A model generated the notes under the pieces. The model saw only the letters and a list, made by a program, of their open reading frames with translations, was not told the origin of the DNA and did not search any database. A program made the translations under genes and the position numbers. A stretch of DNA of 64,000 nucleotides, taken from contig NZ_QSEK01000014.1 of assembly GCF_003464165.1 (NCBI RefSeq), positions 1-64,000 on the forward strand, in the 5' to 3' direction. This document shows positions 44,956-54,023 of the stretch, piece by piece. Source of the DNA: Eubacterium sp. AM49-13BH. Its GTDB lineage: Bacteria; Bacillota; Clostridia; Lachnospirales; Lachnospiraceae. Numbering within the stretch: position 1 is the stretch's first letter; each line of letters opens with the position of its first letter.

Positions 44956-46758
44956 ATGGATGATAAAGTGACAGAAAAAGAAAGATATGAAATTATACAC
45001 AAAATGAGCAGGAGAGTCGCATCTGTTGACAAATATTGTGTAGTAAGTGTTTCTAACAAAGCTTTTGAAGAATATTTCGGACATATTGTAGATACGCTTC
45101 TTGAAGTGGTAGCACCACAGGATAAAGAAAGGCTGATAAATTTTATAGATAATTATGATGGTACCGCTAAGAGTGGAATGTTTAAGTTTATTAATGCACG
45201 GGGAGAGGAAAGATATAATCATCTTTTTGTATATCAGCAGCGCGGTGCTGGCAATGAACATATGAGAGATATTGAGCTTGTAGATGTTGAGTCAATTGAG
45301 GAGACCAATAAAAGCCTCAGGGATGATGTAACAAAGCATAAGATGCTTCTTGGATTAGACCGTGAATACACATTTACATATAACAGGGATAATAATATTT
45401 TCAGTATGTACAGGTATGATGTTGATTCAAGGGATATTATATATAAAGCTGACATTGATGACTGGAAGAAGCGGATGCTTTCAGAAGGATATATAGAGAA
45501 AAGTGATAAGGAAATGTTCACTAACTTTATATCTGAGGTGCGTTCATACACACAGACATTCTCAACAAAGTTTAAGACCAGCATGCGTACATATAACAAG
45601 GTTATGGAAACGTTGAGATTCATTGGAACTGTTATGACTAAGAGCGATGGAGGAAAGATTGTTGTTGGCAGGGTCATTCCAGAGGTAGATAATCGTAGTT
45701 ATAACCAGATTTCAGATATGATAGAGGAGTTACAGTTTGATTCTCTCACGCATGTATATAATAAAAAAACAATAACTGCTTATGCTGAAAAGTGTCTTAA
45801 AGAAGAAAAGAATAACAGGGTCACAATAGCTATTCTTGATGTGGATCATTTTAAGAAGGTCAATGATGTGTATGGTCATATGTATGGAGATAAGATTCTT
45901 GCCAGAGTAGGACGAAAGCTTAAGGAAGTGGTTGGTGAGGATGGAGTTGTCGGAAGAATAGGCGGCGATGAATTTATCATTGTGTTTAATGGCATTAATG
46001 ATGAACATGCATTAAGAGGAATGCTAAGAGCGATAAGAACACAGATTAAATGGGAATTTGTTGATGATTTTGAAGACCTGACTATAACATGTTCTATTGG
46101 AGCATCATATAGTCCAAATAATGGCACAGAATATGAAGAACTTTTCAAAAAAGCAGATTATTGCTTGTATGTTGCTAAGGAAAAGGGAAGAGACAGATAT
46201 GTATTTTTCAGGGATGATCTTCATAAGGAATCATATGAGAATTCGCTTAATGTTAAGGATAAGAATGTTAATGATGGCAGAGAGATGAAGGAACTTCGTT
46301 TTCTGTCAGGAATAATGGAAGAATTTGCACAGGATAGAAGAAAAGCTGTTGATGAACTGCTTCATCATATGTATGATTCTTTTAAGCTTGACAGTATTAA
46401 TCTGTATTGGGGACATAACCTTAGCAGGACATATTATATCGGAGTAGAACTGGGCGGTTCAATGAATGCAGGCTATGTTAATACAGAAGAATTCAGGAAG
46501 CTTCTTGGTGGAAAGAATCATGTTGCTGTTGGATTTGTTGGAAGACAGACAGATATTGCACCGGAATTTGGGATGGCAATGAGAGAAAAGAGGGTTTTTT
46601 CTACCGTACAATGCATAGTTGGAACACAGAACAATGTTAAGGGAATATTTACAATCGACCGTTGTAAGGAATCGTCACAGTGGGCTGAGTATGAAATAGA
46701 AATGGCGGTAGTAGCGGCTTCTCTTATTAATATTATTGCTGAATCTGAAAATAATTAA
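44956..46758 (+). CDS. Diguanylate cyclase with PAS-like and GAF-like regions
   Basis: This 600-residue soluble protein has PAS-like N-terminal regions (about 15-110 and 125-250), a GGDEF domain (about 265-425) and a GAF-like C-terminal domain (about 440-598). The active motif GGDEF is intact at 336-340, with DVDHFKKVNDVYGH upstream for metal and GTP binding. It should make cyclic di-GMP. An RxxD inhibitory site is not clearly present at the normal position. The start follows ATGAGGTA. Confidence 0.9.
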   Translation: MDDKVTEKERYEIIHKMSRRVASVDKYCVVSVSNKAFEEYFGHIVDTLLEVVAPQDKERLINFIDNYDGTAKSGMFKFINARGEERYNHLFVYQQRGAGNEHMRDIELVDVESIEETNKSLRDDVTKHKMLLGLDREYTFTYNRDNNIFSMYRYDVDSRDIIYKADIDDWKKRMLSEGYIEKSDKEMFTNFISEVRSYTQTFSTKFKTSMRTYNKVMETLRFIGTVMTKSDGGKIVVGRVIPEVDNRSYNQISDMIEELQFDSLTHVYNKKTITAYAEKCLKEEKNNRVTIAILDVDHFKKVNDVYGHMYGDKILARVGRKLKEVVGEDGVVGRIGGDEFIIVFNGINDEHALRGMLRAIRTQIKWEFVDDFEDLTITCSIGASYSPNNGTEYEELFKKADYCLYVAKEKGRDRYVFFRDDLHKESYENSLNVKDKNVNDGREMKELRFLSGIMEEFAQDRRKAVDELLHHMYDSFKLDSINLYWGHNLSRTYYIGVELGGSMNAGYVNTEEFRKLLGGKNHVAVGFVGRQTDIAPEFGMAMREKRVFSTVQCIVGTQNNVKGIFTIDRCKESSQWAEYEIEMAVVAASLINIIAESENN

Positions 46759-46793
46759 TTAATATATTTTATTACAAGATATTGTGTTTTTGA

Positions 46794-46822
46794 TTGACTT
46801 ACAAGCCTATATGTTGTATAAT
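46794..46822 (+). promoter_or_regulatory. Strong promoter of the nrdD leader
   Basis: TTGACT at 46794-46799 and a perfect TATAAT at 46817-46822 are separated by 17 bp. Transcription should start near 46829, at the base of the leader hairpin. Confidence 0.8.
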
Positions 46823-46825
46823 CAA

Positions 46826-46893
46826 ATCTGCTTGGGAAACCGCATGAATACTGGGTTCCCGGCAGATTTTTTTCATGTGTATGATTACACATG
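46826..46893 (+). ncRNA. nrdD leader hairpin with terminator-like T run
   Basis: Starting at the predicted transcript start, ATCTGC and GGGAA-A-CC (46826-46839) pair with GG-G-TTCCC and GCAGAT (46853-46867) around the loop GCATGAATACT, and at least six T follow. This has the form of an intrinsic terminator about 40 nt into the transcript. A second perfect hairpin (CATGTGT / ACACATG, 46874-46893) follows. The loop and inner stem match the tandem repeat at 18460-18531. An attenuator or short regulatory RNA for nrdD is inferred. Confidence 0.65.
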
Positions 46894-46949
46894 GTGTTAT
46901 TAATGATTATTCATGGGGACATGAAAGTATTTATGTGAGGGTTTGAAGT

Positions 46950-49130
46950 ATGAAAATTATTAAAAGAAGTGGGTCAGAGGTTACATTTGATATAAGTAAA
47001 ATCATGGCCGCCGTATCAAAAGCCAATATGGAAGTTGTCCATAGCGAAAGACTGTCAGAAGAACAGATTGAAACAATATCTAATAATGTTGAGGGCATCT
47101 GTAAAGAAATGAACCGTTCATTAAGTGTTGAGGAAATTCAGGATCTTGTAGAAAACCAGATTATGAATTTAAGAGCATTTGCAGTTGCAAGAAAGTATAT
47201 TACATATCGTTATAAGAGAGCACTTGTGCGTAAATCTAATTCAACAGATGAGCAGATATTGAGCCTTCTTGAGTGTAATAATGAGGAAGTAAAGCAGGAA
47301 AATTCTAATAAGAACCCTACTGTTAACAGTGTACAGAGAGATTATATGGCAGGAGAGGTAAGTAAGGATATTACTAAAAGACTTCTTCTTCCAGCAGATA
47401 TTGTTGATGCACATGAGCAGGGACTTATACATTTCCACGATGCAGATTACTTTGCCCAGCATATGCATAACTGCTGTCTTGTTAATCTTGAGGATATGTT
47501 ACAGAATGGAACTGTAATAAGTGAGACTATGATTGAGAAGCCACATAGCTTTTCTACAGCATGTAATATCGCAACTCAGGCAATTGCACAGATTGCAAGT
47601 TCACAGTATGGTGGACAGAGTATATCACTTGCACATCTTGCTCCGTTTGTTCAGGTAAGCCGTGAGAAATTTATTGGTCAGGTAAGGGATGAATTTGAGA
47701 GAACAGGAATAGAAGCATCAGAAGAGAAGATTAAAGAGGTCGCTGAACTTCGTGTGAGAGATGAGATTAAGCGTGGTGTCCAGATGATTCAGTATCAGGT
47801 TATCACACTTATGACAACAAATGGTCAGGCTCCATTTGTTACTGTATTCATGTATCTTGATGAAGTTCCAGAAGGAAGAACAAGAGAAGATCTTGCTCTT
47901 GTTACAGAGGAAGTTCTTAAACAGAGAATGCAGGGGGTTAAGAATGAAAAGGGTGTATGGATTACACCAGCTTTCCCTAAGCTTATATATGTTCTTGAGG
48001 AGGACAATATAAGAGAAGGCAGCAAGTATTGGGAACTTACAAAGCTGGCAGCAGAATGTACAGCTAAGAGAATGGTTCCTGATTATATATCTGAAAAGAA
48101 GATGAAGGAATTAAAGGTTGATGCCAATGGCAATGGACAGTGTTTCCCATGTATGGGATGCAGAAGCTTCCTTACACCATATATTGATCCGGAAACAGGA
48201 AAGCCAAAGTATTATGGCAGATTTAATCAGGGTGTTGTAACTCTTAACCTTGTTGATGTTGCATGTTCATCAGGCAAGGATATGGATAAGTTCTGGAGTA
48301 TCCTTGATGAGAGACTGGAACTCTGTAAGAGAGCACTTATGTGCAGACATTACAGACTTAAAGGAACACCTTCAGATGTTGCTCCAATTCTCTGGCAGAA
48401 TGGTGCACTTGCAAGACTTAAGAAGGGTGAAACAATTGACAAGCTTCTTTATGGCGGATATTCAACAATTTCTCTTGGATATGCAGGACTTTGTGAGTGT
48501 ACATATTATATGAAGGGAGTTACACATACTAAGTCAGAAGGCACAGAATTTGCACTTGAGGTAATGAAACATCTTAACAATATATGTAAAAAATGGGCGG
48601 CAGAGACTAATATTGATTTCTCTCTTTATGGTACACCACTTGAATCAACAACTTATAAGTTTGCTAAGTGTTTACAGAAGAGATTCGGTAAGATTGCCGG
48701 CGTAACAGATAAGAATTATATAACTAACAGTTATCATGTTCATGTAACAGAGAATATCAACGCATTTGACAAGCTGAAATTTGAATCACAGTTCCAGGAA
48801 TTATCACCAGGTGGTGCTATCAGCTATGTTGAAGTTCCTGATATGCAGAATAACATTCCTGCAGTACTTAAGGTTATGCAGTACATTTATGATAATATTA
48901 TGTATGCGGAGCTTAATACTAAGAGTGATTACTGTCAGGAATGTGGCTACACAGGACAGATTCAGATTATTACAGATGATGACGGAAAGCTTATATGGGA
49001 GTGCCCTAACTGCGGAAACCGTAATCAGGATAAGATGAATGTTGCAAGAAGAACTTGCGGATATATCGGAACACAGTTCTGGAATCAGGGAAGAACTCAG
49101 GAGATTAAGGAGAGAGTGCTTCATCTGTAA
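46950..49130 (+). CDS. nrdD: Anaerobic ribonucleoside-triphosphate reductase
   Basis: This 726-residue class III reductase makes dNTPs in anoxic cells. It has an N-terminal ATP-cone (about 1-92), the catalytic barrel with CFPCMGCRSFL, a C-terminal zinc site (CQECG and CPNCG) and the glycyl radical motif RRTCGYIGTQFWNQ, with Gly704 as the radical site. The activase gene nrdG usually follows nrdD, but none is present; the next gene is convergent and unrelated. The gene has its own promoter and a structured leader. Confidence 0.97.
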   Translation: MKIIKRSGSEVTFDISKIMAAVSKANMEVVHSERLSEEQIETISNNVEGICKEMNRSLSVEEIQDLVENQIMNLRAFAVARKYITYRYKRALVRKSNSTDEQILSLLECNNEEVKQENSNKNPTVNSVQRDYMAGEVSKDITKRLLLPADIVDAHEQGLIHFHDADYFAQHMHNCCLVNLEDMLQNGTVISETMIEKPHSFSTACNIATQAIAQIASSQYGGQSISLAHLAPFVQVSREKFIGQVRDEFERTGIEASEEKIKEVAELRVRDEIKRGVQMIQYQVITLMTTNGQAPFVTVFMYLDEVPEGRTREDLALVTEEVLKQRMQGVKNEKGVWITPAFPKLIYVLEEDNIREGSKYWELTKLAAECTAKRMVPDYISEKKMKELKVDANGNGQCFPCMGCRSFLTPYIDPETGKPKYYGRFNQGVVTLNLVDVACSSGKDMDKFWSILDERLELCKRALMCRHYRLKGTPSDVAPILWQNGALARLKKGETIDKLLYGGYSTISLGYAGLCECTYYMKGVTHTKSEGTEFALEVMKHLNNICKKWAAETNIDFSLYGTPLESTTYKFAKCLQKRFGKIAGVTDKNYITNSYHVHVTENINAFDKLKFESQFQELSPGGAISYVEVPDMQNNIPAVLKVMQYIYDNIMYAELNTKSDYCQECGYTGQIQIITDDDGKLIWECPNCGNRNQDKMNVARRTCGYIGTQFWNQGRTQEIKERVLHL

Positions 49131-49143
49131 GATTAAATATAAT

Positions 49144-49182
49144 ATGGCAGGACATAGGATTAATTCCATGTCCTGCCATTAT
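49144..49182. terminator. Terminator between nrdD and the convergent nuclease-like gene
   Basis: ATGGCAGGACAT pairs perfectly with ATGTCCTGCCAT around AGG-ATTAATT-CC, followed by TTATTTTAT. Confidence 0.88.
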
Positions 49183-49216
49183 TTTATATATTGGAAAAAT
49201 GTTATGTTAGTATTCG

Positions 49217-50059
49217 TTATAAACAAGAAATATTGGTTCTTATTATGTCATCTATGTAATTAGCATTAATTGGAGTGTTGGATGTTTCAAATGTGGCTAT
49301 GAAATTCTTGCCTAGAATGTAACCTGAATTTGCATAGTCATTAATTTTTCTGATGGCATTGCAGGCATATTCTGCATTATCCATAATACCGAAGTGCTCC
49401 CATATGTATTCCTGTCTTGTACTGACATTAAGGCAGGTAAAGTCAGGATGAGTAATGACCCCAGATTGCAATTGCAAAGGACATTCATATCGATAAGGAA
49501 TATTATAACGATAAAGCTTGTTAGCAATGATTATTTCTGATTTGGATCTTACACGTTCTCCGTTATCAGTATAATATTCAGCATAGTCAGGACTGAAACC
49601 AAGAGATGTGTATTCAAGAGATTTCCAATCAGCAATAAATTCCTCATCAGATACATAAACAGGAGTTACTATCTGCTTGCGGCTGTTGTTAAGAGAATCA
49701 TAAATATGCTGGATTTTATCAGGTCTGTATTGGTCAAGTATTCTTTGAAGAAAATCTAACTCCTTTATCAGACATGTCTCTACTTTTAAATCATAGTCTT
49801 TTTGCGCAAGTTTAATTGCCAGATTATAGTTATTCTTCTTGATGTATTTACCCTTAGTGTCCCCTACTTTAACTTTATGATAATATTGGCAGCCATTTGC
49901 TTTTTGTGCAGTCCTTAAAGAACCATCAGGAGCATGGGAAATTCTGCTATGTATATTGCTAAGAATAGATGATAATTCTTCATGTCGTTTCATAACAGAC
50001 TCTTTAATTGTATCAGGTGTCAGCATACTGATGTGTTCTACATTATGATTGCTTTTCAT
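49217..50059 (-). CDS. Putative PD-(D/E)XK-fold nuclease-like protein
   Basis: ATG 50059-50057 follows AAGGAGGG on the minus strand and gives 280 residues; an in-frame start at 50128 lacks a ribosome binding site. The N-terminal half is helical and basic. The C-terminal half has RSKSEIIIANKLY, then THPDFTCLN and EYIWEHFG, a pattern (Glu, Pro-Asp, then a strand with a late Glu) like PD-(D/E)XK endonuclease folds. The usual Lys of ExK is not evident, so activity is uncertain. Similar proteins occur in accessory DNA. It stands alone, with no methylase beside it. Confidence 0.68.
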   Translation of the reverse strand: MKSNHNVEHISMLTPDTIKESVMKRHEELSSILSNIHSRISHAPDGSLRTAQKANGCQYYHKVKVGDTKGKYIKKNNYNLAIKLAQKDYDLKVETCLIKELDFLQRILDQYRPDKIQHIYDSLNNSRKQIVTPVYVSDEEFIADWKSLEYTSLGFSPDYAEYYTDNGERVRSKSEIIIANKLYRYNIPYRYECPLQLQSGVITHPDFTCLNVSTRQEYIWEHFGIMDNAEYACNAIRKINDYANSGYILGKNFIATFETSNTPINANYIDDIIRTNISCL

Positions 50060-50207
50060 CAAACCCTCCTTATACGAATTAGTTACAAGACGTGTCATAA
50101 ATATACTATACAAATACACAAAAATCAAGAAGATAATATATTAAAAGAATATAAAAATAAGAAATTACCTTTCTGGAGTATCGGACATTTGGTTTAAAAA
50201 GACGTGA

Positions 50208-50412
50208 TACCTATAGGTAGTCGTATTATGAAGGTTCTTATAGGAAGTTTGAGTGAGAATTTATGAATTTACAGGGAATTAAACACTAATTTTACCTATA
50301 AATGAGTACATGTATAGAGTTTTATAGGCTTGTATGTAACATTTGAAGCTGATATGTAGCAAAAATGAGCTAAATATACCTATAAGCTAACAAAGAAACA
50401 TGAATATATAGG
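50208..50412. repeat. Three inverted half-site pairs at 84-85 bp intervals upstream of GH43
   Basis: TACCTATA occurs at 50208, 50293 and 50377. TATAGG occurs at 50239, 50323 and 50407. Each pair is an inverted repeat 30-31 bp apart, and successive pairs are 84-85 bp apart, about eight helical turns. The first site extends to the perfect palindrome TACCTATAGGTA. The rest of the 504-bp gap (50060-50563) is AT-rich, and no convincing promoter was picked out. Confidence 0.6.
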
Positions 50413-50563
50413 ACAAACACTGGATAGTGACAAAAACTTTTATAAAATAACTTTACAAAAGTACTGGAAATTCTTATTTAACTGTTGTAATATGATAGCA
50501 GAGAAATATCTGCATAAGCAGAAATAAATTATTGAGCCGTAAACTGGCAGAAAGAGGTCATAT

Positions 50564-52192
50564 ATGTGGACAGCAGATTTAGGAAATGGACGATACAAGA
50601 ATCCTATACTTTACGCTGATTATTCAGATCCGGACGCAATCCGTGTCGGTGATGATTATTTTATGATATCATCAAGCTTTTCTAATGCTCCGGCTATGCC
50701 GTTGCTTCATTCTAAGGACCTTGTAAACTGGAAGGTTGTTAACTACATTTTGCCTGAAGTTCCAGAATTCAGATACAGAAATCCAATTCATGGATGCGGA
50801 GTGTGGGCACCTGCCATAAGATATCATGAGGGTACATATTATGTGTGCTTTCCAATGCCGGATGAAGGAATATATATGACTACAGCAACAGACCCTTATG
50901 GTGAGTGGAGTAAGCCAGTGAATATAAGACCAGGTGCAGGCTGGATTGACCCATGCCCATTCTGGGATGAGGACGGAAAAGCATATCTTGTTGCAGGAGT
51001 TGCCAAGAGCCGTATTGGATATAAGAGTGTGCTTCATATGGTAGAGATGCAGCCTGATGGAATGGGGCTTACAGGTGAGGAAAAGATTATATTTGACGGT
51101 AACTTAAATGACCAGATTACAATAGAAGGACCTAAGATGTATAAACGAAACGGATGGTATTATATATTTGCACCGGCTGGCGGTGTTAAGACAGGCTGGC
51201 AGACAGTGTTAAGGTCGAAAAATGTGTTTGGACCATATGAGTATAAAGTGGTTATGAGACAGGGAGATTCGCCTGTCAATGGACCTCATCAGGGTGCATG
51301 GGTTGACACAGTTACAGGACAGGACTGGTTCATACATTTTCAGGATGTGTATGCAGCGGGCAGAATAACGCATTTGCAGCCAATGAGCTGGGAAAATGAC
51401 TGGCCTGTTATTGGAGTTAAGAAAGACGGCAATGATTATGGCGAGCCTGTGATGGAGTATGAAAAGCCTGATGTTGGTTCAGTTTATGAAATATGTGAGC
51501 CGGATACTACAGACGAATTCACAGAAGATAGCCTGGGACTGCAGTGGCAGTGGAATGCCAATCCTGATAGTGACTGGGCGCAGAACGGCACGGATGAAAG
51601 CGGAAATGTGTCTGATGACGGTTCTTATATAAAGCTTAATGCGGTTGGCAGAGCATCAAACAGACCAATAGGCGATTACAGAAATCTTCTTCTGCAGAAG
51701 TGGCCGGCACCGGAATTTAGCTGTATTACTAAGATGAATATCAGCGGAATGGCTGATGGTGATAATGCCGGATTCATTCATATGGGAATGGATTATCTGG
51801 CAGCAGATGTGACTGTTAAAGGTGGTAAGATGGAAGTGTATGCAGTAAAGGGTGTGCAGCAGTTTGACTGTGACCAGGCTTATACTAAAGAGACTAAAGA
51901 ATTGCTTGCTTCATACGATAATCTTAAGGAAATATATTTCAGATACACAGTTAAAAAGACAGGAACTAAAAACTATGTTGAGGGAGGACTTCCTGTTAAG
52001 GAAGCACCTGTTGAGACAGTAACAATAGAGATAAGCACAGACGGAAAAGAATACACCAACCCTGTTTCCGTTATTGCCAAAGCCGGAAGATGGGTTGGTG
52101 TAAAGAGCGGTGTATATGTATCACATGATAATTCTGCCAATAGTGCAAACAAAGGCTTTGTTACGGTAGATTATGTAAGATACAGCCGTTAA
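50564..52192 (+). CDS. GH43 beta-xylosidase/arabinofuranosidase
   Basis: This 542-residue protein has a five-bladed GH43 domain (about 1-320) with the general base Asp in YADYSDPDAIRVGD, the pKa modulator Asp in GWIDPCPFWDEDG and the acid Glu in ITIEGPKMYKRNG. A C-terminal beta-sandwich (about 335-540) follows, as in xylosidase-type GH43 enzymes. There is no signal peptide, so it trims imported arabino- or xylo-oligosaccharides. The ribosome binding site is AAGAGGTC. The gene ends in a 4-bp overlap with a convergent gene. Confidence 0.92.
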   Translation: MWTADLGNGRYKNPILYADYSDPDAIRVGDDYFMISSSFSNAPAMPLLHSKDLVNWKVVNYILPEVPEFRYRNPIHGCGVWAPAIRYHEGTYYVCFPMPDEGIYMTTATDPYGEWSKPVNIRPGAGWIDPCPFWDEDGKAYLVAGVAKSRIGYKSVLHMVEMQPDGMGLTGEEKIIFDGNLNDQITIEGPKMYKRNGWYYIFAPAGGVKTGWQTVLRSKNVFGPYEYKVVMRQGDSPVNGPHQGAWVDTVTGQDWFIHFQDVYAAGRITHLQPMSWENDWPVIGVKKDGNDYGEPVMEYEKPDVGSVYEICEPDTTDEFTEDSLGLQWQWNANPDSDWAQNGTDESGNVSDDGSYIKLNAVGRASNRPIGDYRNLLLQKWPAPEFSCITKMNISGMADGDNAGFIHMGMDYLAADVTVKGGKMEVYAVKGVQQFDCDQAYTKETKELLASYDNLKEIYFRYTVKKTGTKNYVEGGLPVKEAPVETVTIEISTDGKEYTNPVSVIAKAGRWVGVKSGVYVSHDNSANSANKGFVTVDYVRYSR

Positions 52193-52671
52193 ATATTCTT
52201 AATGTTTTTCTTAGCCCACAATTCAAGGGCTTTCGCATTATTGGAAATAAGGTCGAGGGATTCAAGTATCTGCTTGAATTCCTCCTGTTCTCCAATATCA
52301 ACCTGACCATCAGCAGAGATATTGATAATAGAAGCTCGCAGGTTTTCGATATCATTCAAAGAACCAAGCATTTTTAATGATAATCTGTCAAATGAATTAA
52401 TCTCGACTTCCTTCATTGTAAGTCTTCCAATGGGACATTCGTTTGAGCAGTAATTGTAGCAGAGTTCAGGAGCGTTGTAGCATTTTGACATAGATACAAC
52501 CTCGTCTGCATAAGGTGTTACATTGCCAAGTTCAATTCTTGCAAGTCTTGTTCTGTCTATACCTACGACATCTGAAGCTGCTTCACGGCTTTCAAAGTCA
52601 GTATTTTTCTGTGCAGCAGAAAATCTTGCCTGATAATATCTGTTATCAGATGCTTTAGTTGCTTTCTTCAT
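52189..52671 (-). CDS. XRE-like helix-turn-helix protein
   Basis: The ATG at 52671-52669 follows GGGGAGAA on the minus strand and gives 160 residues; the longer frame to 52851 runs into the cell wall hydrolase gene. A helix-turn-helix lies near residues 12-65 (FSAAQKNTDFESREAASDVV, then RLARIELGN). A Cys-rich middle (CYNYCSNECPIG) and a helical tail follow. It is downstream of, and probably co-transcribed with, the hydrolase. Function unknown. Confidence 0.75.
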   Translation of the reverse strand: MKKATKASDNRYYQARFSAAQKNTDFESREAASDVVGIDRTRLARIELGNVTPYADEVVSMSKCYNAPELCYNYCSNECPIGRLTMKEVEINSFDRLSLKMLGSLNDIENLRASIINISADGQVDIGEQEEFKQILESLDLISNNAKALELWAKKNIKNI

Positions 52672-52705
52672 GGTTAATAATTCTCCCCTTGGTATATTTA
52701 ATGAG

Positions 52706-53917
52706 TTAGTAAAATACATGATCTCCGATAACGGTTCCGCCCACATCGACAGAACTGTCATATACATGAAAATATAGTGCGTTAATATTGATATGACCAT
52801 TAAGCACATCAATGGCTGCCTGGGTGCAGGCTGCATTTGCACCTCTTGCAAGTACTATTGCAAATCGTCCGCTGGCAACAGGTGAAAACTGGTAAGGTGC
52901 ATATATTACGCCACTTATGCTGTTGGCAAAGCGAGGGTCAGCAACTCTGTTGATAACAACACTTCCTACAGCACATTTGCCCTCATATGACTGGTTGCCG
53001 GCTTCACATTCGATAATGGCTGCCAGCATGGCAACATCTTCAGCAGTGTGATTCTTAAGAACGTTGTTAAGAGCGTTCTGGTCAACCATAGCAGAACCGG
53101 AAGATGAATTACCGCCTGTGTTGCTGGAATTGCCAGAGTTATTGGCTTTGTCAGCCTCTTCCTGTGCTTTTCTTGCAGCTTCAAGAGCTACCATTTCACG
53201 GCGCTGACGCTCTAACATTTCCTGTTCAATCTGTTTTTCGTATTCGAGTGCAAGTGCTTCTGCATCAGTAATGCTGTCACTTGTAGTGTCAAGCTCTGTC
53301 TGACACTGTGAGAGAAGCGCAGCAAAATTATCAGCTTCGCGGGAGGCATCATCTTTAAGAGTGACAAGTTCAGCCATTTCTTGTTCAAGCTTTGCCTGAG
53401 TTTCTTTAAGAGAAGCCAGAAGGTCACTTAATTCCTGCATCTTCTGGTGGTCATAATTAGAAATCTGCTGGATATATTCTGACTTGGATAAAAGGTCAGA
53501 AAGGCTTTCAGCTGACAGAAGCGTTGACAGAATAGTAGCATTATTATTCTCATACATGAACTGGATTCGGAGCTTCATGGCGGCATACTGCTGGTCAATC
53601 TCTGCCTGCATATCAGCAACCTGGATATTGGTAGCATCAATCTCTGACTGTTTAGCATTAACTGCATCCTCAATAGAAGAAAGCTTCTCTCCGGAAGCAG
53701 ACAGCTTCTCGTTAAGCTCTCCGTAAGATGCATTGAGTTCGCTCTGTTTATTCCTTAATTCTTCAAGCTGTTTATTAACAGCGTCGAGGTCATCCTGCGT
53801 ATCAGCCATAAGCCAGTCCGGATAAGCAAAGAATGGAACAGCAAATGTAGCTGCCATGCAAAGCGAAAGACCAATGGCCGTTAAATTCTTTAATCTTAAT
53901 CTGATAAAATGTTTCAC
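52706..53917 (-). CDS. Secreted coiled-coil SleB/CwlJ-type cell wall hydrolase
   Basis: This 403-residue protein has a signal peptide (about 1-38), a long coiled coil (about 39-250) and a Ser/Asn/Gly linker. The C-terminal hydrolase-2 domain covers about 285-403: MLAAIIECEAGNQSYEGKCA with the catalytic Glu, then SVVINRVADPRF and YAPYQFSPVASG. SleB/CwlJ domains are lytic enzymes of spore cortex and cell wall. The coiled coil resembles PcsB/FtsEX-type regulators, so a wall-remodelling role in growth or sporulation is possible. Confidence 0.88.
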   Translation of the reverse strand: MKHFIRLRLKNLTAIGLSLCMAATFAVPFFAYPDWLMADTQDDLDAVNKQLEELRNKQSELNASYGELNEKLSASGEKLSSIEDAVNAKQSEIDATNIQVADMQAEIDQQYAAMKLRIQFMYENNNATILSTLLSAESLSDLLSKSEYIQQISNYDHQKMQELSDLLASLKETQAKLEQEMAELVTLKDDASREADNFAALLSQCQTELDTTSDSITDAEALALEYEKQIEQEMLERQRREMVALEAARKAQEEADKANNSGNSSNTGGNSSSGSAMVDQNALNNVLKNHTAEDVAMLAAIIECEAGNQSYEGKCAVGSVVINRVADPRFANSISGVIYAPYQFSPVASGRFAIVLARGANAACTQAAIDVLNGHININALYFHVYDSSVDVGGTVIGDHVFY

Positions 53918-54023
53918 ATAGACTCCTATAAAGTATTATATTTCTATAAACAAAAAACAATATTAGTATAAAATGTACTGGAATAAATTGCAAGCCAAGC
54001 TTTCCATGGTGTATATTAATTGA

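Noticed and set aside
52672-52851. N-terminal extension of the XRE-like protein at 52189-52671
   Set aside because: The extension is an out-of-frame reading of the hydrolase gene; a ribosome binding site supports the start at 52671.
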